Below are positions 7,140 to 14,072 of a DNA stretch of 33,507 bases, piece by piece. Both the position numbers and the translations under genes were made by a program. The notes under the pieces were generated by a model. It made no database searches. It saw only the letters and a list, made by a program, of their open reading frames with translations, and was not told the origin of the DNA. The DNA lies in contig CAYGZM010000030.1 in assembly GCA_964354365.1 (NCBI GenBank), positions 1 through 33,507 of the forward strand. The letters run 5' to 3'. Within the stretch, counting starts at the first letter, position 1, and every line of letters starts with the position of its first letter. The DNA is from CAYGZM01 sp964354365. Lineage in GTDB: Bacteria; Planctomycetota; Phycisphaerae; Sedimentisphaerales; Anaerobacaceae.

Positions 7140-8441
7140 CTACAGGTGCCACGGGCTTCGCATCGACCGCGACAGCATCCGGCTGGCCTGTTCATCATTC
7201 ACAAATTCCTCCTTGTCGGGATTCCATTTCAGCTTCCTGCCCAACAGCATCGAGATATTCCCGATATGCGCAATCGTAAAGCACCGCTGGCCTATCTCAG
7301 GCGGGAAGTAGCACTCCTTGCGCGACTTGATGCAATCAAGAAAATTCCTCTGCTCGCCGCCCTGGCACGTGTAGAGATGAATCTCGTTCGGCCCAATCAC
7401 CGAATCCAAAATTGATTTCGGCTCCGCCTGCAGCGGCGCCCGCCAGCCCACGTTTCCGATCCACCCATCGCTCCCCTCAAACCTAAGACTCGGGTTCCCC
7501 GATTTCACGACCAGCGTAACACCGTCGGCGTACTTGTACTCAATATGGTACTCCTTCGCCGTATCATAAAGCCCGCCTTCACAGAATACGCCCTTGCCCT
7601 CGACCTCCACCGGCCCGGTGTGCTCGCTGTTGTTTCCCCACTGCGCCCCATCCAGCAGGTGCGCCCCCCAGTCCGTCAACTGTCCCCCCGAATAATCCTC
7701 TATCCAGCGGAAGTTCCAGTGTATCCGGTCCTTCGTATATGGCGCCCACGGCGCAGGCCCAAGCCACATATCGTAGTCCAACTCCTGCGGCACGGGCATC
7801 GGCGTCGGGTTCCCGGGGTCATTCGGACCGCTCGGCAGCTCCACCCGGACAGTATGCACCTTGCCTATCCGCCCGTTGCGGACCAGCTCGCACATCCGGT
7901 GGTACTCATAGACCGACCTGTCCTCCGTTGACCACTGAAAAACGCGGTTGTATCGTTTCACCGTCTCGACCAAAGCCCGCCCTTCACGGACCGTCAGAGT
8001 CGGCTTCTCGCACTCTACGTCCTTGCCCGCCTGAAGCGCAGCTATCGAAATCGGGACGTGCCAGTGGTCCGGCGTCGATACCATCACCGCATCGATATCA
8101 TCCCGCGCGATAACATCTCGAAAATCCTTGTATGTCGCGCAGTCCGTATTCCCGTACTTCTGGTTCACTATATCGCGGGCCTTGTTTATGTTGTTGCTGT
8201 CCACGTCGCAAACCGCAACCGCCTGGGCGTCCGGCTGGCCCAGAAACGTCCGCACATTCATATCAATTCCGTGCCCGCCTACCCCGATAAACCCTATTGT
8301 TATCCGGTTGCTCGGTGCGACCGCTCCCGCTTTCCCGAGTGCCGCCGACGGCACAACGTAAGGAATCGCCAACGCACTTCCAGCGACCCCTGCGGTTCTT
8401 CTCAAAAACTCACGCCGTGTAACACGTTGCCTCATGTTCAT
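7140..8441 (-). CDS. Tat-exported Gfo/Idh/MocA family oxidoreductase
   Basis: A 433-residue protein with a twin-arginine signal (RREFLRR, residues 9-15) followed by a hydrophobic stretch. The mature part starts with a Rossmann fold (GFIGVGGHG, residues 50-57) and carries the family EKP motif (residues 145-147; Lys146 is the usual catalytic or substrate-positioning lysine) and the GGQLTDWGAHLLD segment of the C-terminal domain. Gfo/Idh enzymes oxidise or reduce sugar hydroxyls with a tightly bound NAD(P). Tat export lets them fold with cofactor first. The start is set by GGAGG seven bases upstream. Its neighbour downstream is the PF06439-TIM fusion, suggesting that this enzyme may make the 3-keto sugar on which the fusion acts. 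Substrate and redox partner are unknown. Confidence 0.93.
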   Translation of the reverse strand: MNMRQRVTRREFLRRTAGVAGSALAIPYVVPSAALGKAGAVAPSNRITIGFIGVGGHGIDMNVRTFLGQPDAQAVAVCDVDSNNINKARDIVNQKYGNTDCATYKDFRDVIARDDIDAVMVSTPDHWHVPISIAALQAGKDVECEKPTLTVREGRALVETVKRYNRVFQWSTEDRSVYEYHRMCELVRNGRIGKVHTVRVELPSGPNDPGNPTPMPVPQELDYDMWLGPAPWAPYTKDRIHWNFRWIEDYSGGQLTDWGAHLLDGAQWGNNSEHTGPVEVEGKGVFCEGGLYDTAKEYHIEYKYADGVTLVVKSGNPSLRFEGSDGWIGNVGWRAPLQAEPKSILDSVIGPNEIHLYTCQGGEQRNFLDCIKSRKECYFPPEIGQRCFTIAHIGNISMLLGRKLKWNPDKEEFVNDEQASRMLSRSMRSPWHL

Positions 8442-8509
8442 ACTTCTGCCTCCAGCTCAACCACCGGCATACTGTCGCTTCACGTTTCACGCTTCACGAA
8501 CGACGATAC

Positions 8510-8680
8510 CTAAAATGACAGCAGACACTGCCAGATATAGACGTACCCCAGCCCGTCAACATCTTCCCATACACGCTTGACGAGTTTCTTATCGCCCTTG
8601 ATCTCCGGCAGCTCTTTGACCTTCTCTTCCCAGGGAATACAAACCCCCGGCTTTCTCTCGACCCTCTTTTCTTTGACCAT
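8510..8680 (-). CDS. Small 56-aa protein of unknown function
   Basis: ATG at 8680 follows AGGAG nine bases upstream, and the frame runs 56 codons to TAG at 8510-8512. The product begins MVKEKRVERKPGVCIPWEEK and ends GLGYVYIWQCLLSF: a charged N-terminal half and a hydrophobic, aromatic C-terminus. The composition looks like real protein, unlike the alternative frame over the same DNA, which is mostly Ser/Arg. It lies about 70 bases upstream of the Gfo/Idh gene on the same strand and could be the first gene of that transcription unit. I know no family for it. Confidence 0.55.
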   Translation of the reverse strand: MVKEKRVERKPGVCIPWEEKVKELPEIKGDKKLVKRVWEDVDGLGYVYIWQCLLSF

Positions 8681-8718
8681 TCGAACAACTCCTATTTAGC
8701 GAACGAGTGCTGGCAAAC

Positions 8719-8772
8719 AAGCAATAATCACTAAGCAATAATCACTAATCAATAATCACCAATCAATTCAAT
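8719..8772. repeat. 14-bp tandem repeat, about 3.9 copies
   Basis: Units AAGCAATAATCACT, AAGCAATAATCACT and AATCAATAATCACC run head to tail from 8719 to 8760, followed by a degraded partial unit. It lies between the URO-D-family gene and the small ORF, and its last bases run into the 3' end of the URO-D-family gene. Confidence 0.8.
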
Positions 8773-9964
8773 AAACGCCGTATTCCCGTGTGAACTCCGT
8801 CATCGCCTTCATATTCTCCACCTTGGCGTCATCCTGCACAATCGCGCTGGCGTCCATAATATACCCGCCGTCGCCCGCGACCCCGTCAATCACCTGCTTG
8901 CAGCGCTCGCGCACCTGCTTGGGCGTCCCATAGCCTAAGAGGAAATTCGGGATCCCGCCGCTGATGCAGAACTTGTGCCCGATTTTCTTATGCGCCTCGA
9001 AGATGTCCGCCTGGTCAACGTGATAAACGATTGAACCCTCCGGCAGCTCCACAAACGAATCCAAGTGAGCGTTCCAATCGCCCTCCGCATAAAATAAGAC
9101 CTGATGCCTGTGCGACCATATCTCCTCGATAATCGGCTTGAGCGTCGGCCAGAAGAACTTCTTAAAGTGCTCCATCGAAACAAAAGGCACGCACCCCCGG
9201 TGCATCCAGAATCCTATTGGAACATTTTTATCCGGGTCCGCACCCGAAAGCGCCACGTGCGTCAGATGTGGCATCAAAGCCTCGCACGCCGCGAGGACCT
9301 TCTTCGGCCGCTCCATTAAATCCGTCACCAGGCCCAAATACCCTCGAAGCTTGTCCGCGATGATGTCCAGCGGCGCCTTGAGAATCCCGGAAATCGCCGA
9401 AACCGTCCCTGATTCCTTCCGCAGAAGCGCATTCTGTGTCCCAAACGCGCTGAAATAGCTCAGCATCGCCATCCCGCCCTTGAGAAACGACAGATTATTC
9501 CGCATCGACGTCTTTTCGCCCATAGCGCTTACGTCGGCGGAAATTCGCGGCAGCCAAACGTTGAACAGGAACCCCGTCGGGTCTTCAATGAGCTGGTCGT
9601 ATTCGTCCGCCTTCATAAACGCTTCCTCCTCCGACGGCTCAAGATACTGAAAACCCGTGCTCGGCGGGATATGAATACCGGGAACCGCATAGTATTTTGT
9701 CCCGATGGCCTCAGTCAGCCCCGTCCATACATACACCATATTGCCGACCACCGCGTCCCAGTCGAAATCCGCCGCACACTTCCGCGCCGCCGCGAACGCC
9801 TTCTGGTAATCGTGCGTCACCTCCTGGCACGTATAGCCCGCGTACTTCGCCGTGAATTCCGCAACAAAAGGCCGAATCGGTATCATATCCGGCTTCTCGT
9901 TCCGCATCGCCGTAACGTACCGATTCATCCGCTCCGAATATAACTGCTCCATATCTCTTACCAT
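8768..9964 (-). CDS. URO-D superfamily protein (uroporphyrinogen decarboxylase / methyltransferase-like)
   Basis: A 398-residue protein with the start placed at ATG 9964, which has GGAG nine bases upstream. The longer open frame runs back through a REP repeat (10034-10060) and is not believable. The URO-D fold is recognisable from the late segments: ADIFEAHKKIG, FCISGGIPNFLLGYGTPKQV and GGYIMDAS. The N-terminal arginine-rich signature of true heme uroporphyrinogen decarboxylase is absent. The H-x-C zinc motif of MtaA/CmuA corrinoid methyltransferases is also not evident; the corresponding strand reads LFYAEGDW. This resembles the large group of URO-D-like proteins found in gene neighbourhoods for sugar breakdown, whose reaction is not established. 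It sits between a carbohydrate lyase gene and the Gfo/Idh cluster, so a catabolic role is more likely than heme synthesis. Confidence 0.85.
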   Translation of the reverse strand: MVRDMEQLYSERMNRYVTAMRNEKPDMIPIRPFVAEFTAKYAGYTCQEVTHDYQKAFAAARKCAADFDWDAVVGNMVYVWTGLTEAIGTKYYAVPGIHIPPSTGFQYLEPSEEEAFMKADEYDQLIEDPTGFLFNVWLPRISADVSAMGEKTSMRNNLSFLKGGMAMLSYFSAFGTQNALLRKESGTVSAISGILKAPLDIIADKLRGYLGLVTDLMERPKKVLAACEALMPHLTHVALSGADPDKNVPIGFWMHRGCVPFVSMEHFKKFFWPTLKPIIEEIWSHRHQVLFYAEGDWNAHLDSFVELPEGSIVYHVDQADIFEAHKKIGHKFCISGGIPNFLLGYGTPKQVRERCKQVIDGVAGDGGYIMDASAIVQDDAKVENMKAMTEFTREYGVY

Positions 9965-10033
9965 GCCGTTTCGCTCCTTCATACGTCCACTATAGGCAGT
10001 ACCTACGTCGCCGTCTGATCTCCATCGCACAGT

Positions 10034-10060
10034 GTCATTCCTGCGAAAGCAGGAATCCAG
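10034..10060. repeat. Type A REP unit (GTCATTCC-stem-GGAATCCAG)
   Basis: A perfect hairpin whose stem is CCTGC/GCAGG with a GAAA loop. The same unit with variant stems recurs at 7022-7050, 7064-7090 (inverted), 12726-12752, 13900-13923 and 31006-31056. Confidence 0.85.
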
Positions 10061-10184
10061 ATACGTTTGTACTCTGAATTCCACATCAGCTACTTAATGC
10101 CGACAAACATACCCGAATCCCGCTCAAACGTCAAGCAACCCTTTACCCGCCCCGATTATTGGGTGTGGCCAATTTCCGTGGCAC

Positions 10185-10214
10185 AATATAGGCGCGCCGC
10201 AGCGCCAATCTCAA
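10185..10214 (-). promoter_or_regulatory. Candidate promoter of the URO-D-family gene
   Basis: Minus-strand TTGAGA (10209-10214) and TATATT (10185-10190) are 18 bp apart, about 220 bp upstream of the ATG at 9964. The motif matches only; the leader would contain the type A REP. Confidence 0.35.
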
Positions 10215-10223
10215 TCCTCCCCA

Positions 10224-10262
10224 GGGTGGCAGCCTCAAGCCCGAAGGGCTTGGGGATGGCCG
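10224..10262. repeat. Type C hairpin repeat (GGGTGGCAGCCTCAAGC...GCTTGGGGATGGCCG)
   Basis: A 39-bp element that forms a long imperfect hairpin. Its flanks are identical to the copy at 18529-18563, but the tip differs (CCCGAAGGG here, GGA there). It is located 15 bases past the stop of the heparinase-like gene and could act as its terminator. Confidence 0.75.
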
Positions 10263-10277
10263 CTTCCAAGGCCCCGC

Positions 10278-12701
10278 TTATTTGTCCAGTCCGACAATTT
10301 CCTCCCGGCCCGCCCGTCTCAGCCGGCACTTGATCGCCCCTTTGCTGCTCAAGCCCTCGCTTGCAAGTGTAGCCTGCTCATCAATTGGCAGAAGCATCAC
10401 AACCTCGCCATCGGACAGCCCAACCGTTAGAACGTAACCTTCCCCCACAATCGTCTCCAGAGCGGCCTTCTTCACCACCTCATCTGCCGTTCTGTGCGGA
10501 CGATACAGTGTCACGAATTCCATCTCTCTTTTTTTCTCGGCTGTTTCTGCCGTAAGGTGCCACTCTCGCAGCGTTATCTGTGGTTCAGGATTCGGGTCAT
10601 ACTGATCTGTTTGCTTGAAACTCAGTTCGCCAGGGGTCATGAAATCGACATCACAAACCACATCACCGTTCTGGACCTGGATATCGTGCTGGTTCTTCAC
10701 GGCCATTTTGTTGACCGCGTGCAGCCAGTACTCGAACGTCGAAGGCTCTTTGGCCGCAAGCCGGTCATAAACAACCACCAAGTCGGGCTTGACAAAGAGT
10801 ATCGCTCGCGTAAAACGATTCAAGGGCGTCTCGTACGCTGACCCCGCCTCGCCGACAACGATATCGACTGACGGAGTCGTTTTGAAGCCGACAATTTCGC
10901 CTCGCGCGTTAGGTGTACGCTTGCCTTGCCCTTGCCCGTTCACCGTTATATTATTCACCGACCGCGTGCTCCACATCCAGTCCCGGTGATGCGGGCCTCC
11001 ATAGTTGTAATAATGCCCGGTGCGGATCAGCAATCGCTGCCCGTACGCCCACAGCCCGAACGAATTGTTCGCCTCGCTGCCGTGCGACTGTGTGCCCATC
11101 GGACTCGACTTGAACGCAACCTGTACGTCCTCGTCGGCGCTGGTCAGAGTTGTGTTAAGATAGGCTTGGCCGATGCCTCCAAACAGCCGCGACGCTGGCA
11201 GGTCCTCGGGCGCCTTAGGTTCGACCTTGGGCAGCGCGCCCCGGATGAATCCTATGTAGCCCGATGTCGCTGACGGCCCGCCCATCTGTTCCACGTACCA
11301 CTGCCAGTGTCCGTTGCCCGCCTGCGCCGCAAGCTCGCTCATCAGGGGCACGAGACTTGATGCCTTTGTGCGGTTTGCCCCATCGCCGAATACTCCGCTG
11401 ACCTTGCCGGGCGGCATAAGATACATCGCATAATAACCGACCTTCGAAAAGTACGGCTTATCGTATGCGTCAATCCCCATCGCCTCCCGCATCACGTCCG
11501 CCCACCACGTGAACCGGCCGATGTAGCTCGACCAGTAGCTCACGCCCTCGTGCCACCCGCCGTCCTCGTCGGACCACACCGGATAGACGTTATAGAAGAC
11601 GTTCATCGCAAACCACACCCAGTCCTCCGCCCCCTCGACCTCTCCCAAAAACGCTATCCCCACCTCGCCCAATTTGTGCCACGCCCGGTTCGAATGACTC
11701 GCGTAAGGCTGCCACAGATGACGCGGACACAGATGCGCGTACATCTCCTCCCCGCGCACCTTCATCACGCCCCGGCAAATCTCCTTTTCCTGTTCGCTCA
11801 GCAGGTCGTTGACAAACGTATATGCCCGCGAGAAGTAATACGCATAAGGCATCCCCGCCTCATCGTTATACCGGTACCCCGTGCTGCCTTTGGGGTCCCA
11901 CTTTGCGCACTCCATTAGTATCCGCTTGGCCTCAAGCCCGTATTTCTCCTGCCCGCCGAGTAACCGAGTAAACGCCAGCGTCGCCGCCCCGTTCAGCGCC
12001 CTTATCGTGTACTCCCGGTTGCCCCACCAAATCTCCCGCCATGCCTCGCTTCCTTGCTCAATACCCTCCGGGTACTTCGGCGGCTCCTTCGTTGCCGGCG
12101 GCCTGGCAAGCAACCGCTCACTCTCTGCGACGAGCTGTTCGTATTCCGCCTTCATTTTCCCACGCGCCAGCTCCTGCAGTCGCCCCAGATTCTCCGGCCG
12201 CATAAACAGCCGCGGATGGCTCTTCGGTATCCGCCCAATCAGCTCTTTGCGCCCCGGCATCGGCATCGCCGCCGCGTCACCCCCAATAGTAAACGTCCGG
12301 CCCTGGCTCCAATTCGTGTATCGCCCCTGACTGTCCTTGCCGCGATACCGCCACGCGTATTTACCCGCCTTGAAAACCCGGTCCGGGCAGTGCACGTTGA
12401 ACTCAATATCGCTCGCACGGTATTCTACCTGTTTGAAATCCATATCCGTTGCGCACTCAATCTCCCACCTCATCCCAGCCGTAGGCCGCCAGCTAAAGCT
12501 CGGCGGATTCACGCTCGACACGGACCCATCGGCAGGGCGGTACCCCCATTCACCCGGCCCCGCCTCACGCTCATCCAACCTGAGCGCCTGTCCCCCCGCA
12601 GTCGCCGCCGGATTTCCTGAAACCGCAGCCGTCAACATCAATACCGCCGCGAAAACAACCCACCTCAAACTACCGTCGAATTGCCACAGACGCTTGTTCA
12701 T
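10278..12701 (-). CDS. Exported heparinase II/III-like polysaccharide lyase (DUF4962 + Hepar_II_III)
   Basis: An 807-residue protein. The start is ATG 12701, where a signal peptide follows (WVVFAAVLMLTAAVSGNPAA); a 102-codon open extension upstream is derived from REP and other repeat DNA and is rejected. Residues about 40-150 form an N-terminal beta domain with a fibronectin-like pattern (NPPSFSWRP, YAWRYRGKDSQGRYTNWS). Residues about 170-480 form an (alpha/alpha) toroid of the DUF4962/alginate-lyase type, with SHSNRAWHKLG and GGWHEGVSYW segments holding likely catalytic His and Tyr. The C-terminal beta-sandwich has typical heparinase II/III segments (HGSEANNSFGLWAYG, NNITVNGQGQ, ILFVKPDLVVVYDRL). 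Family members cleave uronate-containing polysaccharides by beta-elimination. The actual substrate (alginate, heparin-like, ulvan-like) cannot be decided by eye. It is separated from pyrD by repeat-rich DNA. Confidence 0.9.
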   Translation of the reverse strand: MNKRLWQFDGSLRWVVFAAVLMLTAAVSGNPAATAGGQALRLDEREAGPGEWGYRPADGSVSSVNPPSFSWRPTAGMRWEIECATDMDFKQVEYRASDIEFNVHCPDRVFKAGKYAWRYRGKDSQGRYTNWSQGRTFTIGGDAAAMPMPGRKELIGRIPKSHPRLFMRPENLGRLQELARGKMKAEYEQLVAESERLLARPPATKEPPKYPEGIEQGSEAWREIWWGNREYTIRALNGAATLAFTRLLGGQEKYGLEAKRILMECAKWDPKGSTGYRYNDEAGMPYAYYFSRAYTFVNDLLSEQEKEICRGVMKVRGEEMYAHLCPRHLWQPYASHSNRAWHKLGEVGIAFLGEVEGAEDWVWFAMNVFYNVYPVWSDEDGGWHEGVSYWSSYIGRFTWWADVMREAMGIDAYDKPYFSKVGYYAMYLMPPGKVSGVFGDGANRTKASSLVPLMSELAAQAGNGHWQWYVEQMGGPSATSGYIGFIRGALPKVEPKAPEDLPASRLFGGIGQAYLNTTLTSADEDVQVAFKSSPMGTQSHGSEANNSFGLWAYGQRLLIRTGHYYNYGGPHHRDWMWSTRSVNNITVNGQGQGKRTPNARGEIVGFKTTPSVDIVVGEAGSAYETPLNRFTRAILFVKPDLVVVYDRLAAKEPSTFEYWLHAVNKMAVKNQHDIQVQNGDVVCDVDFMTPGELSFKQTDQYDPNPEPQITLREWHLTAETAEKKREMEFVTLYRPHRTADEVVKKAALETIVGEGYVLTVGLSDGEVVMLLPIDEQATLASEGLSSKGAIKCRLRRAGREEIVGLDK

Positions 12702-12725
12702 AATGCCAATCTCCAATCTTGTCCT

Positions 12726-12752
12726 GTCATTCCTGCGCAAGCAGGAATCCAG
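12726..12752. repeat. Type A REP unit
   Basis: The same hairpin as at 10034 with loop GCAA in place of GAAA. It lies 24 bases upstream of the heparinase-like gene and was read as coding in the over-long open frame. Confidence 0.85.
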
Positions 12753-12783
12753 AAAGAAACGTCTTGTTCTACCCCTACCCTGG

Positions 12784-12804
12784 CAGGGTGGGCTGTGCCC
12801 ACCT
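12784..12804. repeat. Type D palindrome (GGGTGGGC-x-GCCCACC)
   Basis: GTGGGC/GCCCAC arms around a short loop. Similar units are at 28611-28633 and, inside coding sequence, 31169-31189. Confidence 0.65.
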
Positions 12805-12851
12805 TCACATTCCGTTTTGGTCATTCGATCATTTGTGTTTTGAGTTTGTCC

Positions 12852-12884
12852 TTCGACATTGCTCAGGATGGTGAGCTTGTCGAA
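12852..12884. repeat. Two-tier hairpin (TTCGACA...TGTCGAA)
   Basis: Outer arms TTCGACA (12852-12858) and TGTCGAA (12878-12884) enclose inner arms GCTCA (12861-12865) and TGAGC (12872-12876). It lies between the end of pyrD and the heparinase-like gene and may be a terminator or a dispersed repeat. A degraded relative (GTCCTGAGCGAAGCCGAA) is near 27291. Confidence 0.7.
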
Positions 12885-12949
12885 CCATTTCGCATTCGTG
12901 TCCGCCTTCGTTCTGGCGGATTGTGCCTCGGATTTCGAGTTCCCAAGGT

Positions 12950-13885
12950 CTATCCTTGCAGCGATCCGACCAGCTCCTTGACGCTCGCAATCCCATTCTC
13001 CGCGCAATACTTCCCAATCCCCTCTATGATTTTCGCTGCGCAGCCCGGCTCGATAAAGCTCGCCGTGCCCACCGCCACCGCCGACGCCCCCGCGATAATA
13101 AACTCAACAGCGTCCGAAGCGGTCCTTATTCCGCCCATCCCCAGAATCGGTATCCCCCGTGCCTTCGCCACCTCGTTATAGACCTTATTGACTAAATAGA
13201 CCGCTATCGGTTTTATCGCCGGCCCCGACAGTCCGCCCGTCCTGTTGGCCAGGATCGGCCTGCGGGTTTGAATGTCGATAACCATTGCCGTGAACGTATT
13301 GATTAGACTAAGAGCATCCGCCCCGGCATCGACCGCCGCCTGCGCAATCACCGCAATATCCGTAACGCTCGGCGTCAGCTTCACCATCAGCATCTTCTGG
13401 CCCGCCGCCTTTTTCGCCGCCGAGGTAATCTCAGTCACTTGCTCCGTATTCGTGCCAAACATTATCCCGCCCACCGCCACGTTCGGACAGCTTATATTCA
13501 GCTCGAATCCCGCTATTCGTTCATCATTGGCCAGCCGCGCGACGACCGTCACATACTCCTCGATTGTCTCGCCCGCAACGTTCACAAACACCGCCGCCTT
13601 CATTTTCCCCAGGATCGGCAGCTTCTCCTCGATGAATCTCTCCACCCCGATATTGGCCAGCCCGATAGCATTGAGCATCCCAGCATCCGTCTCGACTATC
13701 CTGGGCGTCGCATTCCCCTTCCTCGGCTTGGCCGTAATGCTCTTTGTGATAAACCCGCCTAAGCAGTCAATATCCATAAACTGCCCCAGCTCATTCGCAT
13801 ACCCGCACGTCCCCGACGCCGTGAATACCGGATTGCCCAGCTTCAATTTCCCAAACTCAACTGAAATATCAACGCTCGCTGCCAT
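12950..13885 (-). CDS. pyrD: Dihydroorotate dehydrogenase B, catalytic subunit
   Basis: A 311-residue class 1B dihydroorotate dehydrogenase of pyrimidine synthesis, oxidising dihydroorotate to orotate with FMN. Family segments include NPVFTASGTCGY near the N-terminus, the active-site cysteine in NISCPNV (Cys133; class 1 enzymes use Cys where class 2 use Ser), LMVKLTPSVTDI, NTRTGGLSGPAIKP-like NRTGGLSGPAIKP, and GMGGIRTASDAVEF for FMN phosphate. ATG 13885 with AAGG just upstream is preferred to the in-frame GTG at 13891. Class 1B enzymes need the PyrK electron-transfer subunit, which is encoded at 16150-17103 upstream on the same strand. The two are normally neighbours, but here 2.2 kb of restriction-modification genes and two hairpin repeats lie between them. 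Confidence 0.95.
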   Translation of the reverse strand: MAASVDISVEFGKLKLGNPVFTASGTCGYANELGQFMDIDCLGGFITKSITAKPRKGNATPRIVETDAGMLNAIGLANIGVERFIEEKLPILGKMKAAVFVNVAGETIEEYVTVVARLANDERIAGFELNISCPNVAVGGIMFGTNTEQVTEITSAAKKAAGQKMLMVKLTPSVTDIAVIAQAAVDAGADALSLINTFTAMVIDIQTRRPILANRTGGLSGPAIKPIAVYLVNKVYNEVAKARGIPILGMGGIRTASDAVEFIIAGASAVAVGTASFIEPGCAAKIIEGIGKYCAENGIASVKELVGSLQG

Positions 13886-13899
13886 GCTCACCTTCGTTT

Positions 13900-13923
13900 G
13901 TCATTCCTGCGCAAGCAGGAATC
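13900..13923. repeat. Type A REP unit abutting the pyrD ribosome-binding site
   Basis: A GTCATTCC-TGCGCAAGCA-GGAATC hairpin ending within about 10 bases of the pyrD Shine-Dalgarno region. Confidence 0.8.
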
Positions 13924-13933
13924 TATGTTGTCC

Positions 13934-13975
13934 GTCATTGCGAGTCCGCCTCTAGCGGACGCGGCAATCTCGATT
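13934..13975. repeat. Hairpin repeat of the GTCATTGCGA...GCGGCAATCTCG type
   Basis: Flanks GTCATTGCGA and GCGGCAATCT enclose a perfect stem GTCCGC/GCGGAC with loop CTCTA. It follows the same design as the type B repeats but with different flanks. It lies between the restriction endonuclease stop and pyrD. Confidence 0.7.
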
Positions 13976-14072
13976 CGTATTTCGCCCGCAAATTCATTTG
14001 GGGGCTTAGTTGTTGGCACTCCGAGACTTATGCCTGCAAATGTGGACAGCAGGGATTGGCGTCCTTGTCCTC

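Larger units (their letters stand above)
9965..10277. other. Intergenic region with a REP unit, a candidate promoter and a type C hairpin
   Basis: No gene is seen here. The region holds a type A repeat (10034-10060), a promoter-like pair (10185-10214) and a type C hairpin (10224-10262). Confidence 0.7.

Noticed and set aside
8494..8688. 64-aa minus-strand frame rich in Ser and Arg
   Set aside because: Shadow of the better-supported 56-aa frame at 8510-8680, which has a ribosome-binding site and protein-like composition.
8719..8772. Possible CRISPR array
   Set aside because: The 14-bp units are contiguous without spacers.
9965..10084. N-terminal extension of the URO-D-family protein
   Set aside because: Its first codons are REP sequence (SCFRRND); a ribosome-binding site supports ATG 9964.
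12702..13007. N-terminal extension of the heparinase-like protein
   Set aside because: It is encoded by REP and hairpin repeats and overlaps the 3' end of pyrD; the signal peptide begins at 12701.
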